Origin: Limnanthes douglasii subsp. nivea
Lineage: Eukaryota; Streptophyta; Magnoliopsida; Brassicales; Limnanthaceae
NCBI GenBank assembly: GCA_036936605.1
Contig: JAUPFV010000004.1
Location: forward strand, 122,066,852-122,130,851
Direction of reading: 5' to 3'
Length of the DNA stretch: 64,000 bases
Shown: positions 1 to 12,600 of the stretch, in pieces
How positions within the stretch are numbered: position 1 is the stretch's first letter
Layout: the number at the start of each line of letters is the position of its first letter
Position numbers and translations under genes: made by a program
The notes under the pieces: model-generated
What the model was told of the DNA's origin: nothing
The model's input: only the letters and a program-made list of their open reading frames with translations
Database searches by the model: none

Positions 1-199
1 AAAATAGTCGACGAAGGATTTGTTATAAAAATAAGTCTTTTATTGATATGGTGTCTTATGAAATATATTTTATCGTGAATTTTATAACATATTATATTAA
101 TTTTGTCTAATATGATTTCATTTAATAAATTATAAGATTTTTCATATAATATATATAATGTTGTTGATTCAACTAGTGATTATGTTCTTTCTAAATTGA

Positions 200-403
200 C
201 TTCCACAGATTTACCAAAAGGATTATGAGATTATCGATGCTCTGAAGACTATCGAAATGAGGAATATGTATAAGCCAACTGCTAATGATGATCATTATTC
301 TCCAGGGAATGCTGGTAGTTTGGTAAGCTCTCATGTCAAAGATCATAATGAATCAGCTTTAAAGAAAACTGAAATAAAGAAGGTGAAGAAATCTAAAATT
401 TGA
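200..403 (+). pseudogene. LINE-1 ORF1 C-terminal remnant
   Basis: An open stretch of about 67 codons ends in TGA at 401-403, about 70 bp before the ORF2 start. The product is polar, with a lysine-rich end (KKTEIKKVKKSKI). Its position directly upstream of a LINE endonuclease ORF suggests it is the tail of the nucleic-acid-binding ORF1 protein. The RNA-binding (DUF4283) and zinc-knuckle parts are not present in the window, so they are lost or lie to the left. I see no independent motif, so the call rests on context. Confidence 0.45.
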
Positions 404-471
404 AATTTTAAGGACCCTGCATCATCAAAATTTATCAAGCTCAAAAGATCCACCAAAACACCATCTAATTA

Positions 472-3400
472 ATGACTATTACCATTCTGAGTTGGAATGC
501 CAGAGCTCTTGGCAACAAGCAAACCATTTAAATGCTAAAGTCTCTTATTAAATCTATCAAAGCTAACTTTGCTGTTATCCATGAGCCATTTATTAAAGCT
601 GATAAGATTCATCTGCTGTTAGGAAGTTGAAATTCAGTGGTTTTATTTCTAATCTTACCAATAAAATTTGGGTCTTCTGGCAAAAGGATTACAAGGTGGA
701 TGTTGTTCTTGATGGTGAGTAGATTCTTCATCTTAATTTTCATCACCCCACTCTGGATAAAGACTTTATGGTATCTATTATTTACGCCAAGTGTAAGAGA
801 TATCTTAGACTGACTCTTTGGGATACTATCAGACTGCTAGATAATCCTTCAAAAGAATGGATTATTTTTGGAGATTTTAACACCACCATTAACCTTCAAG
901 CGCAGTTGGCTTGTTCTACAATCAATCATCGTTGGATGGATGACTTTAACAATCTAATTATGGATTGTAGTCTTCAAGATGCTGGTTACACAGGGTGTAG
1001 ATTTACCTGGTCAAATGGATACAAATGGAAACGTCTGGATCGATTTTTAATCAATAGCTCTTGGATGAATTACTTCGAGACAATTGTTGTAACTCATCAT
1101 GCTATGAATTGTTCTGGCCATTTTCCTATCTCTATCAGGGTCACTCCTAGTTTGGAGAGGGTAGAGGCTTCTTTGTTCTTAAATATGTGGGTCACTCATC
1201 CTGGATTTTTGAAGTTGGTGGAAGATAGTTGGGCTGCTAATATTGTTGGGGCTGATGGTAATCCTATTATGAAGTATTAGTTTAAGCCAAAGAGACTGAA
1301 GACTAACTTAAAAGAATGGAACATAAATGTCTTTGGTAACATCTTTGATGCTATCAGGAATTCGGAGGAAGACATAAAGCTTAAAAAGTTTATTCTTCAA
1401 ACTTTTTCTACTGAGGAAAACAAAACTTTTCTTGAGGAGGCAAAAAAGAAGCAGTTAATGCTTCTGGACAGGGAAGAGCTCTATTGGCAGCAAAAAGATC
1501 ATGCGACTTGGCTTAAGTATAGTGACAAAAATACTGCGGCTTATCATAGTTTTGTGAAAAAAGAGAGTTAAAAGGAACACGATTGATTGGATTAAATAGG
1601 GTAATGTTTGGCTCACTTCAAGGGAGACAATCAGTACTTCTGCCATTAACTACTTTCAAGCTATTTTAGCTTCTACTCTTAATGATGATATTGAGGCTGA
1701 TTTGATGGGTGTCATTCCTAATCTAGTTACTAATGAGGATAACAACAGCTTAACTATTATGCATAACACATAAGAAATCTTTTGTACTATTAAATCTCTA
1801 AGTTTTGTGACTCTTGCAAGGCCTGACAGATTTAATGGTAAGTTTTATAAAAAGTGCTGGCCTATTATTGGTGTTGATCTTTGCAGTGCTATGCATTGGT
1901 TCTTCAATGGGCACAATCTTTCTCCTCGGATGAAAGTCACTGCTATCTGCTTTATACCTAAGGCTGACAATCCTAATCATTGGCAAGACTACCGGCCAAT
2001 TAGCCTCACTACAATAATTAGCAGAATCATTGGGAAGTTAATCAACAACCGAATGTCAAAGCTTCTACCTAAGCTTATATCGGAGGAACATGGGGCCTTC
2101 ATAAAGGGTAGGAGTATCCATGAGACCATTCTAATTGCTCGAGAGATGTGTTGTGACTTAAACTCTAAGTGTAAAGGTGGGAATGTCATCATAAAGACAG
2201 ACATGGCAAATGCGTTTGAGAAGCTTAACAACAGTTTCATATTCAGAATCCTAAATTTATTTGGCTTCAATTCTAACGTGAATTTTCTTCCAAGTTATTG
2301 CATGAGCAAAGTTTACTCTTCTATCCTAATCAATGGGGAAATGAAGGGGTTCTTTATCAACACACAAGACATGAGACAAGGAGATCCGCTTTCTCCTAGT
2401 CTTTTCATCCTGGTGGAAGAATACCTAATCAGAAGCATTAAGAAGATTTCTTTTGAAAACAGTAACCTCAGGTTCAAAAACAGAAGTGGTATCAACATAT
2501 CCTGTCTTGCATTTGCTGACGACTTCATAGTTTTCAGAAATGGAGGGGCTGCTTCTATTCAAACTATCAAGAGTTTTCTAGAGCACTATCAACAAGTATT
2601 GGGTCAGGAAATTAACTCTTCTAAATCAAAGATTATTGTTCCTAGTAATATGAGAAATCAGTGCATTACCATTATAGAGAACATCATGAATATAAAACAC
2701 AAAACTCTGCCTATCAAATACCTGGGTTTTACTATTTCCACCTCAATCAGGATTGCTAACTGTGATGAATTATTGAATAAATACAGGAGGAAAATTCTTG
2801 AATGGGATAAAGTAGACCTCTCATTTGCTGGTAGACTATTTCTTATTCAAACTGTGTTATATGCATTTCCTATATCCTTCTTTAGCATACTGTTCTTCCT
2901 ATCAGTGTTATTAACAGACTGGAGATTCTCTACAATAAATTCTTGTGGGGAAATAAGGAAAGCAAGAACGTTATTGCATGGTCCAGATGGGATAGACTGT
3001 GTAAAACAAATGATGAAGGTGGCCTTAATCTGAGGAAATTAAAGGATGTACAGCTTATATACTCAATGAAACTATGGTTGGGCAAGGTTCAAAGCATCAA
3101 TATACTGCAGAACCCAGATACATCATATTCTTGCTATTTCTCCTGTTAAAAAATTTAAAGTTTGGGACCGTATCATCAAAGTAAGGGATAATGCAGATGA
3201 TCACATATTTTACAATTCACGATAAGGCAACATGGACTTTTGGCTTGACAGATGGTGCTCTCAAAAGCCATGCATCTAGTTTAGAGACATAGTCAATATA
3301 AGTCTGCTTTGGGATGTTAACTGTGACAATGTTAAAAGCTTTTGGATTAATGATAACTGGGATTTGGTCAGGCTAAGAACTCTGGTGACTAATATGGAAA

Positions 3401-4602
3401 TAAACAAGATCAAAACCATTACTTTAACTGACAATGCCGATAAGATTCTTTGGTCTCCTTCTAAGGATGGTGACTTAAACTGCAAAGACACATGGAACTA
3501 TATTAGACAGAAAGACAACAAATCTAATCTCTACTCTAAAACTTGGAATGTTGTAACGCCTAAGAAATGTTCGTTTCTACTATAGAGAGCCTTCTACAAC
3601 TGGATTTCTACTGATGCAGTACTTCAAAGTAAGAATTTTCAACTTGCCTTGAAATGTAACTTCTGCAATAATATTGAAACCAGTCAGCATGCCTTGGTTC
3701 AATGCTCCCAAGCCTGGACAGTTTGGGTTTACTTTAGTGTCATCTTCAATATTCAAATTCTTCCTCACATGACATATAGTCAGAATGTGGTACTGGTCCA
3801 CACAGAAGCAATGCGATATTTGAACAATCTTGCCTGCCATCATAGTCTGGTCCATCTGGTCTGGACGAAACAAGAAGAAACATACTGATCAAAATGCAAA
3901 CGCTGTCACCATAATCAAGCACATTCTTTACATTCTTTCTAGTCTTGACTTCGCGAATGTCTTAAAGAAGAAACACTGGGGAAGATTTAGCAAAGAAGCT
4001 CTAGACCTGGGCTGTGTCAACCAGATAAGGAATTTCACTAAACCTCTTTTTCCCAGATGGAAAATCCTAAAGGTAACAGATTCAAGCTGAATGCGGATGG
4101 CTCCTGCAACTTCAATAATGAAACAAATGGAGGTATTCTTGTTCGTAACAACAAAGGCAACATCATAATTGGTCTTGGTAGACTCTATGGTAAAGGTAAT
4201 GCTATAATTTCAGAATGTAGGGCTCTTCTTGACGGCTTGAAGCTTTGTGACCTTCTGAATATCAACAAGGTTGATGTGGATATTGATTCAGAAATTCTTG
4301 TCAACCTGCTATTATATGGTAATTCTGTGTGGTATCTTGAACCAATCCTTAGCTGATGTAGAAAGCTTATTCAGCCACCAATGATCATCAATCATATCTT
4401 TCGTGAGCAAAACTATGGATCATATTGGATTGCAAAAGAAGTTTTAAGTGGAGGTAAAGAGCTGGATTTTAATGAAACTGATGCTCCTGTCAAATTGAAA
4501 GCTTTTGCGTATTTGGAAAGTTTGAATATAGGCTATCTTCGTATCTCTAGTAATGAAGGTATTAGGTTTCTGGTTCTTGAGTTTGGGGAAGAAGATGTCT
4601 AA
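472..4602 (+). pseudogene. LINE-1 ORF2: endonuclease, reverse transcriptase, RNase H (decayed)
   Basis: This is the polyprotein gene of a plant L1-type LINE, which copies its RNA at a nicked genomic site. It starts at ATG 472 with a sequence typical of the apurinic-type endonuclease (TITILSWNARALG). The endonuclease continues in another frame at 768-1280 (GDFNTTIN, RLDRF, SGHFPISI). The reverse transcriptase lies at 1807-2900 (YRPISLTTII, KTDMANAFEKL, RQGDPLSPSLF, FADDF as the catalytic box). A zinc-binding region follows at 3100-3750 and RNase H at 4057-4500 (NADGS, ECRALLDGL, DSEILV). Breaks include frameshifts near 625, 2900 and 3830 and stops at 1278, 1569, 3583 and 4354. It cannot encode a working protein. 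The 3' end appears to lie soon after 4602. Confidence 0.93.
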
Positions 4603-4910
4603 CGGTTCTTTTTTCAATTTTTTGTAAAATTGTCTTAAGACCCTTTTATGTTCAATAGTTATTCGATGCAATCCAAATTCTATAAAAAAAACTAGTGACC
4701 GAACAAAAAAAGTTATTTATTTGTTTATTTACTATCCAATTTTAATAATGTATTGTTTTTTTACCATCAAGAGTTGCTACCAAAATGCTGGAAAGAAGGT
4801 TCGAGAATCCAACCCGTGAGAAGTTCTAATAATGTGTCATGAAATCTTTCGACAAACAAGATGGGATTATCAAGAGTTTTTTTTGTACTTTTGTTTTGGC
4901 CTTAGAACTG

Positions 4911-4990
4911 CCAAAATCATAAGTGTGATTATATACACTAAACCATCCAAAATCATAAGTGTGATTATATACACTAAACCATCCAAAATC
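4911..4990. repeat. 36-bp tandem duplication (about 2.2 copies)
   Basis: A 36-bp unit at 4911-4946 is repeated exactly at 4947-4982, followed by the first bases of a third copy. The unit begins CCAAAATCATAAGTGTGATT. Confidence 0.95.
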
Positions 4991-5130
4991 CAAAATTGTC
5001 AAGCTCAACTATATTTTTCATGTTCTGATCGGAAATCACAATTTAGTAAATTAATAAAATCAAATTACACCTTAAATTATCATCTCCGAAGTCACATTTA
5101 AATTAATTACGATTATTTCATGTGCCGATC

Positions 5131-5170
5131 CAATACAATTAGTTCAACTACAATACAATTAGTTCAACTA
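5131..5170. repeat. 20-bp perfect tandem duplication
   Basis: CAATACAATTAGTTCAACTA occurs at 5131-5150 and again, without change, at 5151-5170. Confidence 0.95.
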
Positions 5171-5263
5171 CTTTTATTATTGAAATAACTTAAAACGATC
5201 GAATGTATTTAATATGTGGTTCATAAATATGTTCCAACATTTCATCGGTCGTTGAGTCTACTC

Positions 5264-5311
5264 AAATGTTACCGGATATATATAATAAAATGTTACCGGA
5301 TATATATAATA
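5264..5311. repeat. 24-bp perfect tandem duplication
   Basis: A 24-bp unit starting AAATGTTACCGGATATATAT lies at 5264-5287 and again at 5288-5311 with no mismatch. Confidence 0.95.
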
Positions 5312-6219
5312 ATCGGTAACCACAGCCAATTGAATTATGATTACTTAAATCCGCGCACAATATTAACATTCATTTGATAATTAGGAAAACGTCAAGTTTA
5401 TAGCGTTAAAAGCAATCACACTTTCATGTGACACTTTTTGGTCTCACACGCATAGTTTTGGTGAGATATGAAGACATAAAATATACCTAACCTTATTAAC
5501 GGTGTAGTGTAGGTACATTCGTTACGAAATCAAATTATTCAAGGTAAGGGATGTTTCAAGTTTGAAAGGTATACCCGATCCTGATTATAGACTACACTTG
5601 ACATAAAAGAAATATCAAATTTAAGATAATATTAATGTGAAAGCGATACAACTATCACATTATAGACCACATGTCAAGGTCAAGAAAAATCTAATAGTTC
5701 ATTTTATAAAATCATATATGTTCACCTATACCATAACATATATAAAATCAAATATATTATAAACTTATTCCAATCTAGATTTTACTACTATTTCGGTTCT
5801 TTTATATTTCACGTTTTAACTCTTGGCACATACATAAAAAGAATGATATGATTATTTTTGAAATCTACTTTTCATAAATATCTTTTTTATTTAATATGAA
5901 TGATAAATAATATGAATTAAATAATTAAATAACAAAGAATACAAAACTAAGCTAATAATTGATTTCATTTTGAAATTTGGAAACATCGTCTAGTTTAAAT
6001 TTTTTTTTTAAATCGACCTATATTTTGGAACGGAGGGATTAGTTGCGTAGATAATCATGGATTATAAATATATTTTTTTAATAAAATTACGATGATTTTA
6101 AAGAAAAATATAAAATAAATTAATATTTTATATAAATGTTAAATGTAAAAGAGGTTTTTAATGTTTTTTTCAAAAATAATTTTTTTTTAGATTTTTGATT
6201 TGTCTTCTGCAGATTAGTA

Positions 6220-7453
6220 ATGAATTCACAGCTTCAATAACAACTTGATGTTGATCCTCCTCCTCCTGGTAGCACTCAACCATCTACCTGTGTCAGCATT
6301 CAAAATCACTCAATCGACCAGCAAGACCAATCAACCCAACAATAGCCAAATGCAAATCACATCCTCAACCCCAGCAATCTAGTCTTCCTGGACCTGGCTT
6401 ACCCCAAGAATCTGACCGAGAATTTCCTTCTCTCTTAAACACAATTCATTCAATTGTCACCAAACCTCCAATAAAACTCTTTAATGTTAGATCAAACCCT
6501 GCAGACGGACCATATTCAATCAATCAACAAAATACTCTTTTGCAAATGAAGAGTTACTCAGAAATTGTCAGAATTTCTCCTAAAAAACTTATTCACGAGC
6601 AAGTCAGCATCAAGAAACAAGATGACTACTTGTCTGTCGATTTCCAGCAGTCAGATAAGCAAATCCTAGAATTTATGGCCAAGCATATACTAATAGGAAA
6701 ATTCTCAAATGGAAGACCTCCAATGAGTGAAATCTAATTTTTTTTTTGCAAATCTAAAGTTCAAAGAAAATTACAGCCTAGTACTTAGGGACCCCTTCCA
6801 TCTCATGATAGAATTAGATACTCATGAAGATCTCAAATGCATATGGAGAAGATCAGTATGGTCTGTAGGCAAACATACTATGCGAGTACTCAAGTGGACT
6901 CATAACTTTCACCCACGAAAAGAATCATCAATTTGTCCAGTCTAGATAACTCTAAGCAACATAGCTTTGCTACTATACAACTCAGAGACAATCACGACTA
7001 TTGTTAAAGATCTATGGACACCTATTGACATATGGGTTCCATTCAAGAACCAAGCCATGTGCAGCTGCTGTAAGACCTAGGTGGAAATCGATCTTGCTTG
7101 AAGACAAAATATGGGTCACATTTGGAGAAAATGATGGATTCTGGGTATTCATTTCCTGCGGAGATAAGCCAAAATATTATTCAGCCTGCTACCACATAGG
7201 ACACGATTCTAAATCCTGTAGAAAATTAATTCAAGAATCTCAAGAACCTGTTATCACTAAAGATAAACCTGATCCCACTAAATCTTCAGAGATCTGGCTA
7301 CCTAAAATACATCATTTGACTATAAAGAGTGATCCTATAGAACCAGTTCCCAAAGAATATTTATCCCCAAGTCCTCAAGAAGCTGAGAACCATACTAATC
7401 TCAGTCCATCAACCATAGCAACCCGATCAAGACCTCCAACGAATTCTATCTAA
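6220..7453 (+). pseudogene. LINE-2 ORF1: DUF4283-type RNA-binding protein with zinc knuckle (decayed)
   Basis: This is the first ORF of a plant LINE, thought to encode the RNA-binding protein of the transposition complex. An ATG at 6220 opens a proline- and glutamine-rich N-terminus that soon breaks. The core at 6540-7000 fits the DUF4283 family found in plant LINE ORF1 proteins (SYSEIVR, HLMIELDTHEDLKCIWRRSV, VLKWTHNFHP). A zinc knuckle follows near 7180-7220 (CYHIGHDSKSC). Stops at 6735 and 6943 and frameshifts near 6737 and 7050 break the frame. LINE-3 ORF1 in this window matches it in order and motif. Confidence 0.85.
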
Positions 7454-7805
7454 GCCCTTCTTTGGAGCCTTATCACAGAGACATACCCAACTCACCAAAA
7501 AAACTTAAGCATTATTTCTTCTCTTTATGAAGAAGAAATTAAAGAAGTATTACATACCTTGGAACTAGGAACCAAATTAACTTCTACTAGCCTTCAAGAT
7601 ACTAACCATCCTCTCAGCCTCTCCCTAAGACCTCACCTCATTGGAAGCCTTCCATCATCTTCCAAACCTAAAACCACATAATAAAAGAACATTAAAACAC
7701 AACATAAGAAATCAAAAAAGCCAAGTATTCCACTATAGCAAGTCTAAATTTATCCAAAACAATTCAAACCAGAACGTATGTTAGACCTCAAACTGGCTTC
7801 CACAA

Positions 7806-8302
7806 ATGACTATCACAATCTTCTGTTGGAATGTCAGAAGGGTAGGAAATAAAGCTACAAGAAAGATAATTAAATCAATTGCAAGAGCTGAAAATATAGA
7901 TTTTTTGGCAATTCAAAAGCCAATGTTATCCAATGTTCATCTTACCAAAATTTCTAAACTAGTAGGATTTCAACAATCAATGACTAACATTTCTAGCAAG
8001 ATCTGGTTATTTTGGAATAACAACTACTCAGTTACTATTATACTAGATCATGATCAGTTTATTCATGTTAGTGTTAAACACACTTCTCTTAACAAGGAAT
8101 TTCTAGCATCAATCGTATATGCTAAATGTTATCAAGAACTCAGAATAGATTTATGGGATAATCTTAGAACAATTTCAGACCATTCTAAAGACTGGATCAT
8201 AACATGGAGACTATAATATTATAGTTGAGCCATCTGAGCAACTATCGTGATCTTTGATATGCCTGAAAAAGTATCGATAATTTTAATAATATACTTATTG
8301 AT
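7806..8302 (+). pseudogene. LINE-2 ORF2 N-terminal endonuclease, truncated by element C
   Basis: The ORF starts at ATG 7806 with TITIFCWNVRRVG, the N-terminus of a LINE apurinic-type endonuclease. It is open to 8216 (FLAIQKP, ASIVYAKC). Similarity continues in another frame to about 8302 (GDYNIIVEPSEQLS, then FNN..IDC). There the sequence switches to the LTR of Gypsy element C. Reverse transcriptase and RNase H are missing, either lost or displaced by the insertion. I did not find the rest of LINE-2 after element C. Confidence 0.85.
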
Positions 8303-8676
8303 TGTTGAGAGGTTCGGATATCATTGAAACTGTTATTAAAACTATCCAAATGGGCGATTTGGATAGATCAGTAAAATTCGATGAATAAGCAATGAACTCA
8401 AGTGGATTATGACTCAACTGTGTGCTATAACATTTTTGGTCTTGGGCTTTGGAGTCTTTAAGGCTGACCCGAATCCAAGATCCGACCCAAACGGCTTATG
8501 CGTCCTAAAATAAAACTATAAATACCCTAACCAACCACATTAAATGGGTTGGACTTTTTCTAAGAATATTAACTACTAGCACACACCTCTCTTATCTCTC
8601 TACCTTATACTTAAAAATTTAATACCCAGTTGATAAACTACCTAAAATATCGTTCGATTAGAAATCATCCACACCA
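8303..8676 (+). repeat. LTR of element C (374 bp)
   Basis: It begins TGTTGAGAGG and ends ATCCACACCA, the same terminal decamer as the LTRs of element A. A TATA box (CTATAAATACC) lies near 8518-8528 in the position seen in A. The next bases, ATTGGCGATCATAGTGAG from about 8678, match the primer-binding site of A with a few changes. Confidence 0.8.
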
Positions 8677-8798
8677 GATTGGCGATCATAGTGAGATTAG
8701 AAGGTGCCTGAATAGCTTTATTCGAAACCAGCAAGTAGAAATCTTAGTCCGAACACCATCAAAGCATGAATCTTAACATGTAAGATTGTGGAAATATT

Positions 8799-9558
8799 GT
8801 GGAAATTTTTTATGTAGACTCTAAATATCTCGATCCTGTTCTATATTGGAATCAAGTGCGGGTGATAACAAATAAGGCTGGAACTATTTATGATATTCGC
8901 AAATTTTTCGAATCATTGACTATTTTTGGGGGAGACACTGCAACAGCACCCTCAAGTTGTTCAAGGAAAATACATATTAACAGTATGACAACTCAGTTAG
9001 ATGGAAAAATATTCACACATCCTTACCAAGATCCGGCTCCATTCATTGTATTTGATTAAGATGATTTAAGAAATATTGTAGGTCTGCATGAAGATGATGT
9101 TGTGATATGGGCATCTATTGCGGGCAATAATATACGTCGGATATTGGTCGATACAGGTAGTTAAACAGTGAATATATTGTTTTTAACTGCTTATAGACAG
9201 ATAAAGAACCCTTCAATCATCCAACGTTTGAACATAACCATTGTAGGCTTTATGAGGAAACTTGCCAATGTCATCGGGGAATTTGAAGAGAAAGTGTTAT
9301 TCGGTTAAGGACCATTAAAAAATGGTATGGGTGTCATTCATTATGGTTAATTGTCTAATATTTTACAACGTCATATTATATATATCTTAGCTTTCCAGGA
9401 TGCATGCAGTGGCTTCCACTATCCACCAATTTTAAAAATATGTTGTGGGAGGTCAAGTGGATGTTGTCCGAAGCAGCCACAAAGTAGCTCGTGAATGTTA
9501 TGTCATTGCTTTTGCATCAAAGTCTTTGGAGGCAGTAAAAATTAACAAAGAATAATAG
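8799..9558 (+). pseudogene. Element C protease region (decayed)
   Basis: The translation follows the gag-protease linker and retropepsin of element A: FFESLTIFGGDTATAPSS, then FIVFD, then ILVDTGS carrying the catalytic Asp-Thr-Gly. Stops interrupt it at 9057, near 9162 and near 9307. It ends KINKE followed by TAA-TAG at 9553-9558, exactly where the other Gypsy copies have their stop before reverse transcriptase. Downstream, AATAGTTAGCGGACCC occurs twice, from 9554 and from 9609. Confidence 0.8.
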
Positions 9559-9640
9559 TTAGCGGACCCTTCTTCCAATCAAAATGAAATAGATGTCTGG
9601 CAGAAAAAAATAGTTAGCGGACCCTTCTTCCAACATATTA

Positions 9641-12600
9641 CATAATCAGTTGCGTATACTTATGTACTAAGTCCGAGAATACATCATAAAAAAGTAGTAA
9701 AGAAAATAAGCCACATATCTTGAACTTTGATATTTTTTGAAACAAGTGTTGCTTATTAGATTATAGGACCTATAATGCAAAATTCGTTCCAAAAATAATG
9801 AAAGAGTATTTTTTATTACTTTTTAACAATTGTTGTATCATGTGTAAAACAAGAGAATTAGTACAATTATCAAATATATAAATGTTAAAATTGATGAAGT
9901 TACAAATTTAAACTAAAACACTTATAATCTTAGTTCATATGATAATATCCTCAGAGTTTTTTATTTAAAATTGATTCACCAAATACATATACCAAATTAA
10001 AATTCTTAAGAAACCCAAGTCGTTGTCTACGACAATGGTGAATCAAAATAATAAATGGATTAAAATTGGTTACTCGTGTGTTAATGAGATCTCTTCTTAG
10101 CTACATGGTGAGCCGTCATTAAAAACTGATATCATCCACAAATAAAGCCAAACAAACAAGATGCAATAACCAAACTACTATGATCTTCTTGGTTGCATAT
10201 GTTTTATACCCAAAATGAAACCCAAGATCATTGTAGATACTTTCACTCATAAATTTTGGATCACTTCTATGTAACAAGAATTAAATAATATATTAACTAA
10301 ATAATGTTTGGTTATTTGTTTAACGACTCATTTGAACAAATGTTATTAACGCCAAGTGAATTTTTATGAACAAAATTAATCATGTCAAAAATGTTATCAA
10401 GAATAAAAGTAAGAATTATGACTTAGGGTTATACACAAATCAAAATATTAAAAAAAAATTAAAAGACGTTTGTTACAATTGTTTGACTTGAATCTATTTG
10501 ATCATCTTTATTATTTATTATTTATATTATTTAACAATTATTTGTGAGATATTTGCATAAAAGTATTATTATAATTTAGTCCATTCGCTTCAAACGGTAA
10601 TCTCAACTCCTCTATTAATTAAAGTTTAAACCATTAAGACCGAACAAGTATGGTCTTGTTAATAGTTAATAAATATTTTATGTTAAAAAGAATCACATAA
10701 TAAAAAAAGTTATAGAAAAAAAGAGCAAATAAAACAAAAATTTATGTTTAACCATTTATTTGTCATTCTTTTTTAGTATTTTTCCCGTTTGTGCATTTGT
10801 TATTTGGTGTGTCCCATTTACACTATTTTTAAATCATTTGTTTTTATTTGTGTCACTTTAGATATAATTTTTCTATATGTTCTTTCAAACTATCATGTTA
10901 GTATCTTCACAATTTAATTTTTTTAATTGATAAAATATGCTCAACCACTTAAATATTTCTCGTCCATAAAATCAAGTGTTATATCTAATTAACCTAGCAT
11001 TATTTGTTTTATAAAAAAAAATAGTAGAAATCAAACAATTTATATAGATATGACAGAAATAAAACACATCAAAAAAGTAAAAATAAAAATAAAACAAACA
11101 CTATATAATTAAATTTGAAAATAAAAAAAATGTTTACATTTTTTTATTAAACAATAATTATCGATTACATTTAAAAACGTTTAGAGGAATTGAACTGATC
11201 TAAAATCGTTAAGTATGTTAATACACATCCTTAATCATTTAAGTTTATTATTATTTTAAATTTATAATGATGGTGTATAAGTCCATACAATCGTACTTTT
11301 GAAAACTCATACAACTCTAAAATTTATACTCACTAAATTAAAACAAATTTTATTTCAATTCAACAAACCCACTAAATTAGGAAATAAATAAGCTTTACAG
11401 CTCAAGACTAACTCAAAATTTTCAAAAATAAATAAAATATTATTTTTACTAAATTGAAAGTTTTTCTCACGCTTAAGTTCGAATATATGGATGAAACAAA
11501 CGAAGAAACGAACATATTCGGACCACAACGCATGTGAAAGACGTATTGTTACTTTCATATGTTTTTTTTTTCAAAATATAATTAGTTTTGTACATTCGAA
11601 AAAACAACGCCCAATAAGTAGAGAAGGTGGTGATGTTCTTCCCCAACGACTGATGTAAAACGGATACGTTACAAAACATCATTTAAAATTATTGTGGAAT
11701 ATTTTTTGGAAGGATTGTAAAATATAGTATCATTACGTTTTTAAACATAATTTGAAAGGATTTGCAAGATATGTGCTAGTCATATTTTACAAATTAAGTT
11801 TATGAGGTTTTGCATTTCAAAAAATGTTACAAAATATGATTTATTTGTCTTGTGAAACCGTTCATAATTATAAAAAATATGTTTGCAATTTATTTATTAA
11901 GCTTTTCGCATAAGCCATGCAATTCATCGGGACTCGGCTAATTCTCGAACATCTAACACCACCGTTTTGATGAATATAATTAGAAAATCTTTCACTCTTG
12001 TTAGATTTTAAATATTGAACCATAAGTTTGGGGAATATCATAAATAATACGTTTGAATCTGGGGAATTATATACGATATTTCGACAAAACGATGTTGAAA
12101 TTTGTTTAGCCAAGTATACCACTAATGCATTGTTTTTTCCCGCTCTACTTATTGTGGTAGCAAGGTTTAGTCGAATATTAACGTTATATGCTCGTTCTTA
12201 TCATTTTACAACCTAACCAACTATTATTATGGTCTATGACAATATATGTGTAACCTTGTTTAAAATATATGCAAAACTTTTATGATTTATTTGCAGAACG
12301 TGTAGTAGATTACGTGCAAAATATGAGAAAGTAGAATGTGTGAAACCTAGATATTCACATAGTTGTAAAATAATACTTTGACATATTGCCACATATTTTG
12401 TGAAAAAATTAAATATGCCACCAGAGCTCTTGCAATTGTTTTTTATCGTTCTAACAAATAATCTAGTTTTTTTCCTAATACATTTATTATGTTTGTGTCG
12501 TCGTATAAAGATTTCGGTGAAATATTAATGTTAGGTTATTGCTCTTACATTTTCTAACATACTAATATTATAATATACGAGAACAATTCTGAAACTTGGT

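Larger units (their letters stand above)
4603..6219. other. Non-coding, AT-rich interval between LINE-1 and LINE-2
   Basis: No coding stretch is recognisable here. The interval is AT-rich and holds three short perfect tandem duplications, listed separately. It probably contains the LINE-1 3' end and older unrecognisable repeats. Near 6180-6215 a T-rich run precedes the LINE-2 ORF1 start. Confidence 0.6.
8303..9640 (+). mobile_element. Ty3/Gypsy fragment C (related to element A), internally deleted
   Basis: A single LTR at 8303-8676 is followed by a primer-binding-like site, a short leader and a protease region that resembles element A (52420-53150). Most of gag, and everything after protease, is missing. 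The left junction lies inside LINE-2 ORF2. The right limit near 9640 is where similarity to element A stops and is approximate. No second LTR or target duplication is visible. Confidence 0.8.
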
